Made by a program: the position numbers and the translations under genes. The notes under the pieces were generated by a model. It worked only from the letters and a program-made list of their open reading frames with translations, did not search any database and had not been told where the DNA came from. From the NCBI RefSeq assembly GCF_010389155.1, contig NC_057763.1:6200649-6264648 (forward strand): a stretch of DNA of 64,000 nt, read 5' to 3'. Positions 12,090 to 24,929 of the stretch are shown here, one piece after another (positions within the stretch are counted from its first letter, which is position 1; the number at the start of each line of letters is the position of its first letter). The stretch comes from Erigeron canadensis (Eukaryota; Streptophyta; Magnoliopsida; Asterales; Asteraceae).

Positions 12090-12755
12090 TGATGGTCCAC
12101 GAATGCACAACTTATGTTTAATTTAGAATACAAGAAAGAAAATAAGCAGGCAAGTAAGCAACAAGAACAATGTAAAGTTCAATTGCAATACATCAATGCA
12201 AGGATAATCATATGTATCATTGATTAAACGATGAATACATGGTTGATCTTACACTTGACTTACAAGAATACAAAAGAACAAAGATAATTGCTAAGTCTAG
12301 ACAGAAAAGGAAAACTTAAGCAATTACAAGTGATACATGTTTTTAGATTGACGGCAAGCCACTTAACACAATGTGGCTGTGTTGCTTTATATAGGGGAAG
12401 ACATGAGGCAACACAGTCTGCTTTGATTGTGACTTGATGGTGGTTGTTGAACTCCAATTGGCTCATGGTACTTGAATCATGTGCCTGTTGTCTTCTATAC
12501 CAAATCGGGTAAGAGAGAGAGAGAACCCTTGCTTTGGTCCCAACATGTACATTTACCATTCAGGGCAAATTACAGTTAGTTAACCACCATGTGACTTTTT
12601 GTCTTTATGTAGTTTGAATATTTTCCGCCAAGACAAACTTAGGTCAGCATGCATCCCGCTGAAGACGTCTCTTCATCTGCTGACAAATTGTAAAGAGACT
12701 TGCTGACGACATGTGTCAATTTTCAAGTCTCCTTCAGCGAATCCCAGACTTAACA
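12090..12755 (-). repeat. 5' LTR of copy B (666 bp)
   Basis: On the minus strand it begins TGTTAAGTCTGGGATTCGCT and ends ACCATCA, matching the start and end of the copy C LTR. A TATA box (TATATAAA, about 12393-12386) lies in CCTATATAAAGCAACAC, shared with C. The first 110 bases are rich in TCAGC/GCTGA words. The outer flank at 12756 is AAATA; its partner should lie left of the gap. Confidence 0.9.
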
Positions 12756-13082
12756 AAATATGAAATCCCTTTTAATCTCCGTCTCATTATCATCATACAT
12801 TAAGGTTCACTAGCTACATATAGTTTATTTCTTTTGGTTAATTTTGGGACCCTCTTTATAGTTACTGGACTTACATTCTGTAGTTTAATTAATTATTACT
12901 TTCATTAGTCAGTTGTAAATTGATTCTTGATTGGTTGTATTTCAATGCCCCATATGATTTTATTTTACCTGGTAGACAAATAACACAATTATTGGATTAA
13001 TTTATTATCATCCAATCACTCCTAAAGTAATACTCCATCACATTTTAAACGTGTGAATTTGGGATATAGATCTGAGTTCGAT

Positions 13083-13100
13083 GGGGGGGGGGGGGGGGGG
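13083..13100. repeat. Poly-G tract, 18 bases
   Basis: Eighteen uninterrupted Gs in AT-rich surroundings. The exact length is unreliable in any sequencing technology. Confidence 0.95.
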
Positions 13101-13351
13101 AGATAAAATAAAAAGAAACTTTCTTTTCTTAAGAAATGTAAAGTGGAATATATTTGGATATAAAATGGATAGATATAGTGGTTCAGGCTGGGTTAATCAA
13201 TGGGTTTGGAAATTGGACTTTTGTTTGTTAAGTATATTTGGGTTTGTAATGTACATTCATGGAAGCGAAATGTTATAACAATAAATATCTTTATTAATAT
13301 ACAACTTTATACAGTTATACTTTATTCAGTAAAATATACTATCATTCTTCA

Positions 13352-13560
13352 ATGAGTTGATGGTACATTGGTAAAGTCTTTGACTTAGAGATGACCCACC
13401 TGGGTTCGAGTCTCACTTTTCACATTCGTGGGGTGGATTACTAAGCATTTTTATTTTACTTTGTCTTAAATGTCTCTAGCCGTGAGTCCTGCACTTGATC
13501 TATCTTCCTTCCCTTATGGCTTATGGTGTGATTTAGTGCCTGTACTTCTTACACATCTTA
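13352..13560 (+). mobile_element. Probable tRNA-derived SINE
   Basis: GTTGATGGTACATTGGTAAA resembles a tRNA-type A box, and GGGTTCGAGTCTCAC, about 35 bases on, matches the B box of RNA polymerase III promoters. The spacing and the non-tRNA 3' part suggest a SINE head rather than a tRNA gene. Ends and target duplication were not resolved. Confidence 0.45.
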
Positions 13561-14057
13561 TTATGCTTAATCAGCCTTTAATCTCGAACTTAGAACACAA
13601 TAAATTGAGATGAATTTTTGAGGTTTTCTAATTGTAAACTTGATTAGATCAACCAATCATTAACTTAAGTACTTAACGCTATTATGTTATATATGTAAAA
13701 AAAAAAATGTGATTTACCAATCTTTCTTTTTACCACTAGAAGTTATTATAAAAAATATATGAGATTTTACCAATCTTTTTACCAATAGAAGTTACTTAAG
13801 TAGAAGTAAATAAAAACAAGATTTTTTCTTATTAGCTTACTTGGGAAGACAGACCACTTTGTGACTCAGATATACGTAGTTCATATCGAATATTTCGTGA
13901 GTCGTGACCGTTTATAAATTCAGTGGGATACGTAGTCCATCTACACAATTGTATTCAGTGACATACAAACTTAAGACCTCTTGAAAGAATACGTTTATAT
14001 TTCAATTCATATTATTCAAATTCTTATGTTGTATATCTATAATATGATGGGGATGAG

Positions 14058-16621
14058 TGTAACATTCGTGACTTTTGACTTACATTGACCCATCAACTTT
14101 GTGTTCGATTTGATGTGATTAAGTGACTAATAATATATGATCGAGTTATTCGTGGATTAAGTTGTGTTCAAGGCGTTACTCAAGGTTAATTAATGATTTA
14201 ATTTAAATGTTCGAAGGTAGTCGAGGCATAATGTAATTAGTAGTTGTATTTGGGTATCCATTACCCATCTAGTTGACCCATACCCATATATTTGACCCAA
14301 CCCTATCCTTTTTCCCTCCCCCATCCATCCATCCATTATATCCATTCATTCATTCATTTCCTTCTTTTTCCCACCCACTCTTCAATGGAAGAGCTTTTCT
14401 TACAATTTTCTCTCTAACATAAATACACCAAATTAAATGTTTCAAGCAAAATTGTGTTGGGGTTTTTCATCTTTAGCATCACCTTAACAACATATCAAAA
14501 TCTTGGAGTTTCAAGTTGCAAGAATTATCCTTTTGGGTCAAGATTCGGGTTTGCGCAATTGTGGGAGATTTGGTAAGTGAAATTTATCCTTTAATCATCA
14601 TTTCATACTCATAAACTTGATACTAGTCGCAATTAAGTGTTTTTGGGTCACAAATTGAGACAAAGGTCGAATTAGGGTTTGTGGGGTTTATAATGGGTCA
14701 AAGCGAATTTGAAACTAGATTTGATGTTTTGAAGTAAAATCTTGGAATGGGTTGTGTTCATTTGAGTTTGTTTATGTCCAAATGTGTGCATTTAAGCTTG
14801 AAATCAAGTCCTAGATCCTCCTAGGTCGTCTTGGAGTCAAAATGATTGTTTTAGGGGTGTTTGGCTCGTGTTGGTGCTGAACTGGGTGGGTTGCGGCGCA
14901 ACTAAAGTGTTCTGTTTTTGAGCTGCGGCGCAACATTAAGTTGCGGCGCAATTGGGGTCTTTAATTACCTAACTTTTTCCTAGCTTTGGTTCTAGAATCC
15001 TAGGATCGTCCCGACCTTTCCGGAATGTCCTCTTATGATCTTATTGGTGCTCTACACAAGACAAACCATTCATTCAAAGTCGTGAGTCACTTTTGGAACC
15101 AAACTTGAGATATCAACTCAAACTATATATACATATATACATGTAACTTTTGATCCGTATGTCTGTTTTAGACGTGTGACCTATCGCTGGAATCGTGAGA
15201 GAGTCTACTTTATCATGATATCACCCTTTTAAAGTGAATCCAATTCAATTTCTAAAAATGTCTTGTGAAAGTGTCTTGTGCTTACTCGGGAAGGTTGTTT
15301 AAGCGTTAGTGGGTTTGTGACTCGACTTAAACTTGCTAGACCAACTTCTTAGGGTTATTAGAGTTGAATTTGATTGTATTGAGATGTACATTGATAGGTT
15401 GTGATTGTGTGGCGAATATGGCACGCTCGTAGCTTAATCTTAATTGTTGAAGCCGCTCAAGGTGAGTTTCGTAACCTTCCCTACTCAATTGAGATACGGG
15501 CTGAAAAGTGTACATCCTTGTTTGTTTGTTTGTTGATTTGATTGATTGATTGTTAGATTGAAGTATAGACTTGTTGCTCGATTGATTATGCTTGTGGTTA
15601 TGAATGTTTGTTGAGATTAGGATAGTTGTACATACATGGAAGACGATGATGCATTCAAAGAATTGGAGATGTGGTGGGAAGGCTGCGAGTGACCCTATAT
15701 ATAAGCATCGAAGGTTCTTTGAATGCAGAGTCGTACGAAGTGTAGGTACATGGCGTTTCTTCGGTTGTTTGATCGTTATATGTTCGTATCGAGATTAAAT
15801 GATCAATTATTGATCAAATCATGGATATGGGATTGTTTATCAATTCAATAAAGGATGTATGATTGTTATGTGTTCGTATCAAGGTTATGAGGTCCCTTTA
15901 ATGACCCAATCATGGTTTCAAGGCTTGTGATAGTTTATCGATCCAATTTATGTGATCATTTAAATGATCCAAATCAAGGTTTCAAGGTTTCAAGGTTATA
16001 TGTTCGTTGTGATTGTTATGTTGTTATATGTTCGTTATGTTCGGTATGCTCGTTGTATATGATCGTTTGGTTATTTAACCAAGGTTACAAGTTCGATATA
16101 TGTTTGGTTGGTTACAAGTTCGGTATATGTTCGTTTAGTTATTTAACCAAGGTTCAAGTTCGATATATGATCGTTTGATATTAAATCAAGGATTTCAAGT
16201 TCGCTAGATGATCATTTATGATCTAATCAAGGTTATATGTTCGTATCAAGGTTATGTGATCGTTATGATGTTAATCAAGGTTAAACGGTTGTTATCCCGA
16301 CACTTGTTCCTATTACCTGTCCCTACGAACTCACCAACTTTATGTTGACGCATTTTAGTACACTTTTCAGGTAAGCATGTGGATTAAAGATGTATCGGAT
16401 GTTTCATTGCATGCTAGTTTGGACTTGGACCTTTTCATGGATCCGTGATTTATTATCCCGATTAAGGGTTATGTTTATGTATGAACCGATACTGGTATTC
16501 TTGGATGTTTTGTATGGATTATTGAATCCTAATTATGCATTTAGTTTTGCTCTACATAATTTCTATGTCGTGCTGTGCTATTGGTGTAACCCTCATGATT
16601 CCGCCTTGTTGGGGTGTTACA
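14058..16621 (+). repeat. LTR-like repeat (2.56 kb), probable solo LTR
   Basis: It starts TGTAACA and ends GGGGTGTTACA, the terminal form common in plant Ty3/gypsy LTRs. A relative lies at 47985-50649. They share the last bases (GATTCCGCCTTGTTGGGGTG), the phrase TAGTACACTTTTCAGGT and a CT-rich leader followed by a GGTAAGT donor-like site. Inside are three TTGCGGCGCAA-type words (14891, 14923, 14941) and a degenerate array of CAAGTTCGATATATG-like units (15780-16290). No internal retroelement genes adjoin. The five flanking bases (ATGAG and ATCGG) do not match exactly, so 'solo LTR' is likely but unproven. Confidence 0.6.
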
Positions 16622-16630
16622 ATCGGAATA

Positions 16631-16792
16631 TAAGGCTGTTAGGTATCTAAGCTTAGATGTCAGACACTCACATATTAATTTTTTAAACCATAAAAGTCAT
16701 AGGGGCCTAAACATTTATTCATTAAACAATATATAATAAAATATTAGTATGTGAGGGGTTCAATACCTAAGCTTAGGTGTCGGACAGCCTTA
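16631..16792. mobile_element. MITE with about 45-bp inverted ends
   Basis: The ends TAAGGCTGT... and ...ACAGCCTTA are inverted copies. Homology continues through CTAAGCTTAG and CTCACATA(T/C)TAAT. It lies 10 bp after the LTR-like repeat. A clear target duplication is not visible, so the superfamily is unassigned. Confidence 0.65.
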
Positions 16793-17069
16793 TATTTCAT
16801 TTTCCCTAATATGATATATATTATAAAGTAAATTTAGGTTTTTGTTTAATTTTAAATTTCTAACAACATTTAAATTTCAACAATTCATCAAAACTACATT
16901 ATATCAATAACATACACTATTCGTCTCTCAGCACCACTTGTCACTGTTATCACCGCCTCTACCACTGGTATTGAGGCAAGCCACTACCACCCGTTACCAC
17001 CACCACCATTACACAAACGCAATGCCCAAGTACCATTCTAGTAACTTATACTACATGACGATATGTACC

Positions 17070-17717
17070 TGTTGAGTCTTGGATTCGCTGATTAGACTTA
17101 CTCGCTGACATGTATAGTCAGCAAGTCTTCAGCGAGTCCAGTGACTCTCTTCAGCGGGATGTATGCTGACCAAATGTTCGTTATGGAGGGAAGTATTCAA
17201 ACCATATGAAGACAAGAGTCACATGGTGGTTCTTCCAACTGTAACATGCCATACTTGGTAAAGGTACAGTTTGGGACCAAAACTTGGGTCTTCTCTCTCA
17301 TACCCATTTTGGTAAAAAAGACAAAGGCTCTTGCTTGGAAGTACAAGGAGCCAATGGAATGTCGACAACCACCATCTATCACAATCAAAGGAAGGTTGTG
17401 TTGCCCTAATTCTTCCTCTATATAAAGCAACACAGCCGCATTGTATCAAGGGGGTTAATCACCTTAAAAGTGTGTGTCACTTGTACTTGTTCAAGTTTTT
17501 AGTGTGTCTACACTTAGCAATTACCTTTGTTCTTTTGTATTCTTGTAAGTCAAGTGTGTAAGATCAACCATGTATTCATCGTTTAATCAATGATACATAT
17601 GATTATACTTACATTGATTTATTACAATTGAACTTGCTGTTGTTCTTGTTATTTATCTTCTATTTACTTTCTTGTCTAATTTAAATATAACATAAGTTGT
17701 GCATTCGTGGACCATCA
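17070..17717 (+). repeat. 5' LTR of copy C (648 bp)
   Basis: It runs from TGTTGAGTCTTGGATTCGCT to ACCATCA. The TATA box TATATAAA is at 17419-17426. The start is confirmed by the adjoining GTACC duplication and by copy B. Confidence 0.95.
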
Positions 17718-17719
17718 AG

Positions 17720-17733
17720 TGGTATCAGAGCCA
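17720..17733 (+). other. Primer-binding site of copy C
   Basis: TGGTATCAGAGCCA two bases after the LTR, complementary to the 3' end of initiator methionine tRNA. Confidence 0.95.
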
Positions 17734-17835
17734 GGTTCCTAAATCATTGGAACAAGATCTGTTTGCCTCCTTGTGTTTACATCTAAAATTTCTGTTCTTT
17801 AATCTTTCTTGAAACCCTTTTTCTAAAACAAGAAC

Positions 17836-20800
17836 ATGTCTTCTGTTCCCAGCCTAGTGAACACACGTGACTTTGGCTACGTGTCGACACCTCCTAAATT
17901 CGAGCCCAAGGATTTTGGGTCTTGGAAGGAGAGGATGCTTCTTCACATTTCTGCTGTGGAACCCTATTTAATGACCATATTAACTGAGGGTCCCTACGTA
18001 CCGATGTATGTCCAAAGGACTCCAAGAGCTACACCTGAAGCTCCTGAGATAGTCACTGACCTGGTTAAACCAGAGGTTCAATGGACAGATGAAGATAGAA
18101 AGCTGGTAAATCTTGATGCTAGGTTGAAAAACATGATTATCGTCACTCTTCCCACTGAAATCATGAAGCTAGTCATCAAGTATCCCTCTTCAAAGGAAGT
18201 ATGGGATAGTCTGGTCAGCACCTATGAAGGATCTACTGACCTCATCAAAATCAAGAAAACTGATTTGAAACGAGCTTATGAAAACTTCTTCTCTCTTCCT
18301 GATGAAAGTCTTGAGAGCACCTATACTCGCTTTAAAGGGTTGCTCAATGATATGACAAATGTTGGCATTACTCATGATATTTTTGAAGTATGTCATAAAT
18401 TCATCGACTATCTTCCTCTTAAGTGGCAAAACTTGAGACAAACTCTTCGTACAACGAAGAAAATCCAAGATTTTGATCTTGAAGAACTTTTTGGCACTCT
18501 TCAATTTGAAGAGAGAGCATTGGCTCAAAACATTCAAGCCTCTGCTGATGCCAAAAGACATGCTGGCCCCTCTTCTTCTTCTTCTTCCTCCTCTGTCAGC
18601 ATCTCCTCTCATCCTATTTCTGACCCTATAGCTCTTGTTTCTACTGAGCCCATCGATCTCTATGATGGTGCCAGTATTTCAAATCTTCCAGCACCTATTC
18701 AGATTCTCATTGATGAGCTGGATGATGAAGAGAAACAAGATTTGTTTAATGACTTTATGGGCTTTGCCCTTGTTGCTGGTAGAAAATACTCCAGAATGTG
18801 GAACAATCGCAAAACGGTTGCTCCCCTCAAACCTCCTGTTGATAAATCACAGGAAGAGTGATGGAGGTGTGGCAGAAAAGGCCACTACCAGAAGGAGTGC
18901 AGAGTCTCTATTCCCACTCCTGCTGCTCCTTTACCTAACCCTTCTAAATCTGCTGATGAATACAGGAACAAATACTATCAGCTGAAGGCAAAGGTGGCTG
19001 AAACAGAGGATGCCAAAGTTCCAGCAAAAAGGACTTGTTGCTGAAGAACATGATTGGGCTGATTCAGATGATTCTGATGCCATGTGCCTTATGGCACTTG
19101 CTGACAGTGATGCTCTGACAAAGGATCAAGTCTCCTCGAGTCAGTGGGTAAACGTCACTGTTAAAAAGGTACACTCTCTTCTTTCTTCCTCTTCTGATCA
19201 TGACAAGACCAAAATTATTGAGTCTTTGTCTTGTGATCTTCAGTTCGTAGAAAGTCTACGTGTTGAACTTCAATCTAAACTTAACTCTGCTGGAGTAGAG
19301 TTAAGTGAAAAATCTGAAAAACTTATGAAATTGAAAAATGTTCATATTGAACTTCAATCTCATGAGTTAATGACTCAGAAACTCCAACTTGAGAATGAAA
19401 CTCTCAAGGCTGAAGTTTCTAATCTGAAGAAGATTGTGACCTCCTGGTCAAAGGCTTCCAAATTTCATCATCAATGCTTGAGTGAGCAAGTCCCTGCTCA
19501 AGTACAAGCAGTGATTGGTGGCAATTTTGATGTTGTTGCCTCAATTGCTGACTCATTTAATGATGATGTAAAGCCTGAAATCTCTATTCCTCCACCTTCT
19601 TCATCTACCATCTCTCCTGAAGAGATGAAAAAGTGGTATTTTCTCAAGGGACAAAATGACTACCATGCTGAGATGGATTCTAAGGCTACATCTTCCACCA
19701 GTGTGCCCTCTTCCTCTAATATTAAAAGTACCAGTTCCTCAACCAGTACTTTTGACATGTTCTCTCATCTTCCCATTGTTGGCATGATGCCACATGAAGG
19801 GAGAATTCAACATTCTCCACCCAGAACCTTTAAAGGGGATATTACAAGTAATGGATATGTACCCATTGCTCCTCAGCGACTATCTGTAAAAGGTGCTGAG
19901 CCCTTTAAAAGAAGCACTATTGCTGCTCCCTATGACTATGGTACTCCTCAGCGAGTTAATCAGGTCGTTCAGCAACACTCTAGTGCTCAATCTTTCTCTC
20001 AGCTGGAACTTACCCATGCTAATTCCATGTCTGAACATGATCGTCTAATGAACAGACGGGTTAGGTTCGCTGATGCAAGACATTAACAAGTACTTCCCAT
20101 AAAGGGGAAGATTGCCTTCACAAAATAGGTCTACCACTCCTCAGCGAGGACACCCGCCACATCAGCAAGTAAGGCCTATAACTCCTCAGCGGGGACATTT
20201 GCCACATCAGCAAATGAGACCTACTACTCCATAAAGAGGACAAGTGCCTTCTCAGCACAATCAATCCTCAGTGTCGAACATGGAGTACTTACCTCATAGG
20301 CAAATGAGGTCAGTGACTCCAATTCGTCAAATCAGATCCATAACTCCTAACCAAGTAAATCAGTCTCAGCAGGGTTCCTCTTCTTCTTATCCTGCTGAAA
20401 AGCAAGCATGGACCATGATTAGAGGTCATCAAAATCCTCAAAATCATCATGGTGAGTCCATCCTTGGTCCTGTTCCTCAATTGCCCCCTCCTAAACTTAG
20501 ACAAAGGAGTAAATCCAAGTCTAAGCAAAAGAGCAAGGCTTCATCTTCCTCCTCTCCTCAAATAAATGAGCTTACTCAGCGAGTGAATGATCTTTCTTCT
20601 CAGCTGAGGGACTTTCTCATTCAGAATCAACAAGGCAACCCCTCTGACAAAAAATGCTATCTTTGTAGCAGCAGAGGACATGTTGCCTCTGAATGCGTTT
20701 CTGTCAGCTCAAGAGATGCTCCAGCGGTTGTAATTCAACCAAACATCTCTATATCTGCTGAAACATCTTCCTCTACAAGGATCAGTGAGAACCTCTCTAC

Positions 20801-21149
20801 TGAACCTGTAATCAGTGACAATTCTTCTGTCACTAATGCAAGCATCGCTGAATACATTGCAGCTCAACGCATTGAAATTCCCCATTCTCAGAGGGTTATT
20901 TCAAATGCTTGGGGGCAACCTTCAATGCTGGTTGAGTATAGTGCTCCTGATGTTGTGAGCAGCTATGCATATCTTCATAGTAATGAAACCAGTGTAATGC
21001 CTTCCAATGAAGATAACACCTTTGGTCTTGTCTCTGTGGGAAATCACACTACTCTTGAGGAGGCTCTCTCTGAAGAGCCAATATCCTCCTCTGAAGTACC
21101 TTTAGTTAATCCTGCTGACATGGCAATGGATGAACAAAGTGAACCCTAA
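17836..21149 (+). pseudogene. gag of copy C, broken
   Basis: The ATG at 17836 opens MSSVPSLVNTRDFGYVST. The capsid-like part is open to 18861, where a TGA replaces the first Cys of the zinc knuckle (copy B: CWRCGRKGH). An extra A near 19030 shifts the frame. The coiled-coil region is then open from 19010 to 20086, ending in a TAA just after RRVRFADARH where copy B continues with Gln. A second Gln-to-TAA lies near 20232 in the TPQRGH repeat array. The last open piece, 20244-21149, carries the second knuckle CYLCSSRGHVASEC. The role would be the structural capsid/nucleocapsid protein of the particle; this copy cannot make it whole. Confidence 0.9.
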
Positions 21150-24100
21150 ATCCTTTCTCTATATCCATGCAGGGCTCGCTGGGCAAAGAAGTGTGGTATT
21201 TGGACAACGGTTGTTCAAAACACATGACTAGCACCAAGAAAACGAGATGTATATCTTGTAGACTTCACTCCTATCAAAACTAATAGTGAGACTTGTTTCT
21301 TTGCTAAGTCAGCATCCGAGTTAAATTGGTTATGGCACAAGCGTATGTCGCATGTGAACTTTAAAACCATAAACTCACTGGCCAAAAAGAACCTTGTTCG
21401 TGGCCTTCCTCCTCTTTCTTTTGAAAAAGACAGACTCTGTGGTGCTTGTGAAAAAGGCAAATGCCATAGAGCTACCATCAAAACAAAACAAGCAAATTCT
21501 GTTAAGGGTTGCTTTCATCTTCTTCACATGGACTTTTTTGGTCCAGTGAATGTCCAAAGTCTAAAGGGTAGTAGATACACTTTAGTAATTGTGGATGAAT
21601 ATTCACGATATACTTGGACAATCTTTCTTAATTCTAAGAGTGATGCTGCTGATGAAATTATCAAGTTCATTAAGAAAATGGAAAATCTCAACAGCATAAG
21701 GGTTAAAGAACTCAAAAGTGATCATGGCACCGAGTTTAGAAATCACACTCTTGAATCTTTTTGTGCTGATCAAGGGATCTCACAAAACTTCTCTTCTACT
21801 AGAACTCCTGAGCAAAATGGTGTTGCTGAAAGGAGAAATAGAACTCTTATTGAGGCAGCACGTATAATGCTCAGTGAGTCCTCTCTTTCCAGTAGGTTTT
21901 GGGCTGAAGCAGTCAACACTGCTTGTCACACTCAAAATCGCTGTCTCATTGTTAAAAAACATGACAAGACAGCATATGAAGTGTTAAGAGGAAAGAAACC
22001 TCAAATCAAATACTTCCATGTATTTGGTTGTCCTGCCTTTATTCTTAATAATAAAGATCATCTAGGCAAATTTGATCCTAAAGTTGATGATGATTACTTT
22101 GTTGGATATTCTGCCATTAGCAAAGCTTTTAGAGTATTTAATACTCGACTTCAAAAAGTGGATGAATCCATTCATGTCACTTTTGATGAAAGTTCATCTG
22201 CTCTTAAAGATATCCAGCCATCTTTTACTGAAAAGATCTTCAATGAGTTCACTAATCCTCCTACGGAGGATGCTGACTCATTTGTTGATGCTTCTTGCTC
22301 ACCTCCTCTTGATCAGCAACTCACTGAGGACAGTTCAGCAGATCCTGAGCCGGAGCAAGTTGCTGCTCATATCTATACGATTGAGCCAGTTGAGCCTATC
22401 TTAAGGTCAATCCATGCTGCATCAACAAAACCTAGATCACTGGCTGATGATGTACAAGTTGATGACTCTGCTGATGATGAGTTTCATGATGCTTCAGCTA
22501 ACGCTGAAGACATGGAGTCTGCTGATGACCCCATCATTACTAATAACTCAAATCAGTCAAATGGCTCCACTGATCAAACTCCTGTTGAACCTTCAATTAC
22601 CATTGATTTCTCCTCTTATTCTTCTCCTGCTGATCCCATACAAATGTCTTCCGCTGCCACTCTAGGTTCATCAAGTGTCCCATCACTTAAATGGACTTTA
22701 AGTCATCCTGCTCACCAAATTATTGGTGATCCTCAACAGGGCATTGTGACCAGATCAGCGACTAGAAACACATGTCTATATGTTAATCTCTTGTCAATGA
22801 TCACTCCTAAGAATATTGGTGAGGCTATGGTTGACCCATTATGGGTTGCTGCCATCCAAGAAGAACTAACACAAGTCCAAAGACAGCATGTCTGGTTCTT
22901 GGTTCCTCTTCCTCCTGGCAAAGAACCCATTGGAACTAAATGGGTTTATAGAAATAAAATGGACGAAGATGGTGTTGTTATACGCAACAAGGCTAGGCTA
23001 GTCGCTCAAGGTTACCTTCAAGAAGAAGGTGTCGACTATGACGAAACCTTTGCTCCAGTGGCCAGACTTGAAGCAATACGCTTATTCTTGGCACATGCTG
23101 CTTATCAAAACTTCACTGTATATCAAATGGATGTCAAGAGTGCTTTCCTAAATGGAAAACTCAAAGAAGAAGTTTATGTGGAGCAGCCACCTGGTTTTGA
23201 AGACCTAACCAAACCATGTTTATCGTCTTTATAAGGCATTATATGGTCTTAAACAAGCTCCCAGAGCTTGGTATGACACACTCACTGAATTTCTTTTTTC
23301 TCATGAGTTTCAGCGAGGATCTATAGACAGCACCCTCTTTATATATAAAAAGGGTGCTCATGTCCTATATGTACAAATATATGTCGATGACATCATATTT
23401 GGATCTTCCAGCAAGAAACTTTGCAATAAGTTTAGCTCACTAATGTCTTCTCACTTTGAAATGAGTATGATGGGTGAGCTGACCTTCTTCCTTGGTCTAC
23501 AAATTCGCCAACTTCCTGATGGCATTTTTATAAACCAAGAAAAATACATACGAGACATGCTGGCTAAATTTGATATGTCTAATATCACTACAAAGCCTAC
23601 TCTCATGTCTCCTCCAAACAATCTCCATGCTGACCTTGATGGTAAGCATGTGAACCCCACTTTCTATCGTGGGATGATAGGCTCGTTGATGTATCTCACA
23701 GCGAGTCGTCCAGACATTATGTTTGCTACTTGCCTTTGTGCAAGATATCAAGCATCACCCAGGGAGTCTCACCTTCTCGCTGTCAAGCGTATCTTCAAAT
23801 ATCTCAAAGGGACTTCCTTTCTAGGTCTTTGGTATCCCAAAGATTCTAACTTTGACTTAGTTGCATACTCTAATTCTGATTATGCTGGCTGCATGTTAGA
23901 TAGGAAAAGTACCAATGGTGGATGTCAACTGTTGGGGGGAGGACTGACTAGTTGGTCTAGTAAGAAACAGCATACAGTCTCCATCTCCACTGCTGAAGCA
24001 GAGTATGTGTCAGTAGCAAGTTGTTGTGCACAAGTCCTTTGGATGAAAAACCAACTTGCTGACTATGATTTAGATTTTTCTAAAATCCCAATTATGTGTG

Positions 24101-24333
24101 ACAACACTAGTGCTATTGCCATCACACATAACCCTGTTCAGCATTCCAAAACTAAGCATATTGACATTAGGTATCACTTCATTCGTGATCATGTCATGAA
24201 GGGGGATGTTGAAATTTACTTCATCCCTACTGATGACCAACTTGCTGACATCTTCACTAAACCTTTAGATGAAAAGAGATTCAAGGATCTCGTTAGCAGG
24301 TTGGGAATGCGAAATGGTGAGTCTGTTACTTAA
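21150..24333 (+). pseudogene. pol of copy C, protease deleted, RNase H mutated
   Basis: The protease start [12 protein letters not shown] (about 21194-21229) is joined directly to the [12 protein letters not shown] region, a loss of about 255 bp relative to copy B. Integrase, linker and the first RT part are open from 21345 to 23234, with the DDE residues in [14 protein letters not shown] and [12 protein letters not shown] loss of about five bases in an AAACC repeat near 23215 shifts the frame. The RT continues with [14 protein letters not shown] and the YVDD active site (about 23380), then RNase H to 24333. In RNase H the catalytic Asp of YSDSDY is Asn (YSNSDY). [10 protein letters not shown] and [11 protein letters not shown] are kept. 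It is enzymatically dead as read. Confidence 0.9.
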
Positions 24334-24442
24334 CTTACATATCTTTTGTAAGTTAAAATCTCTTGACTTATATCAAGATTCTCAGCAAGTTCAAGTGTGT
24401 CTTACTTGCTACAAAATAAGGCAATGAAGAGCCCTAAAGTCT

Positions 24443-24605
24443 TCATCTAGTCCAGCAGCAAACGGTTGCTGGTAAAGACATCTAAAATCCGTTGATCCCT
24501 GATGCTTTGGGAAAAAGCATAATAAAAGTAATAGGGTGCTGAAAGTCCCTATCTAGTCCAGCAGCAAACGGCTGCTGGTAAAGACTTCTAAAATCCGTTG
24601 ATGGC
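24443..24605 (+). repeat. Hairpin repeat array of copy C, 2 units
   Basis: Two units of about 106 bp with the inverted repeat CCAGCAGC-AAACG-GCTGCTGG (24558-24578 perfect; 24452-24472 with one change in the right arm). A second inverted repeat, TGCTTTGGGAAAAAGCA, lies between them. This is the same array as in copy B, which has three units. Confidence 0.88.
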
Positions 24606-24929
24606 TGACAATTTGCCAAAAATTGTTTAATGCTCATCAACATCCACCCTTTCTTTCTTTGTGGTGCTGATTAAAACTTGGTAACCATCCCTTTTAATAA
24701 AATAAACTCTTCAGTGGATACCTCAATTTATCTGAGTGTATTCCACTACGTATTTTGTTAATATTTTATTATATATATCTCAAACGGTTACCTCGATTTT
24801 CTCCCAAATGGGCAACTTGTACACTGTACGCGCCGTATGAACTCGAGTACAGTTGAAATCGTGGTTCATATAGTCACATCATACTTCTCTCATACGTACA
24901 TATAAACAGTGTCTCACAATTTAATATAA

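Larger units (their letters stand above)
3817..12755 (-). mobile_element. SIRE-like Ty1/copia element, copy B, 3' end lost at gap
   Basis: Reading right to left the element has a 5' LTR (12755-12090), an initiator-Met-tRNA-type primer-binding site, gag, protease, integrase, reverse transcriptase and RNase H, a hairpin repeat array, and the first part of an extra 3' ORF, which runs into the N gap. The order protease-integrase-RT-RNaseH is that of Ty1/copia. The [13 protein letters not shown] protease start, the long gag and a gene after pol fit the SIRE lineage, by knowledge of that group rather than a tree. Frames are interrupted by about eight lesions, so it is non-autonomous as sequenced, although several lesions are one-base homopolymer changes that could be base-calling errors. 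Flanking duplication cannot be tested because the left end is missing. Confidence 0.9.
12756..14057. other. Intergenic, AT-rich
   Basis: No coding region seen. It holds an 18-base G homopolymer and a tRNA-like SINE stretch (listed separately); the rest shows no feature I can name. Confidence 0.6.

Noticed and set aside
13353..13425. tRNA gene
   Set aside because: A and B boxes are recognisable but no cloverleaf can be closed and the 3' part is not tRNA-like. A SINE head fits better.
14058..16621. Full LTR retrotransposon
   Set aside because: Only one copy of the LTR-like unit is present, with no primer-binding site or gag-pol next to it. Flanking 5-mers do not match, so even the solo-LTR reading is left tentative.
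15604..16650. Several open frames of 64-88 codons on the plus strand
   Set aside because: They lie in the degenerate repeat part of the LTR-like element. No known motif, and similar frames are not kept in the sister repeat.
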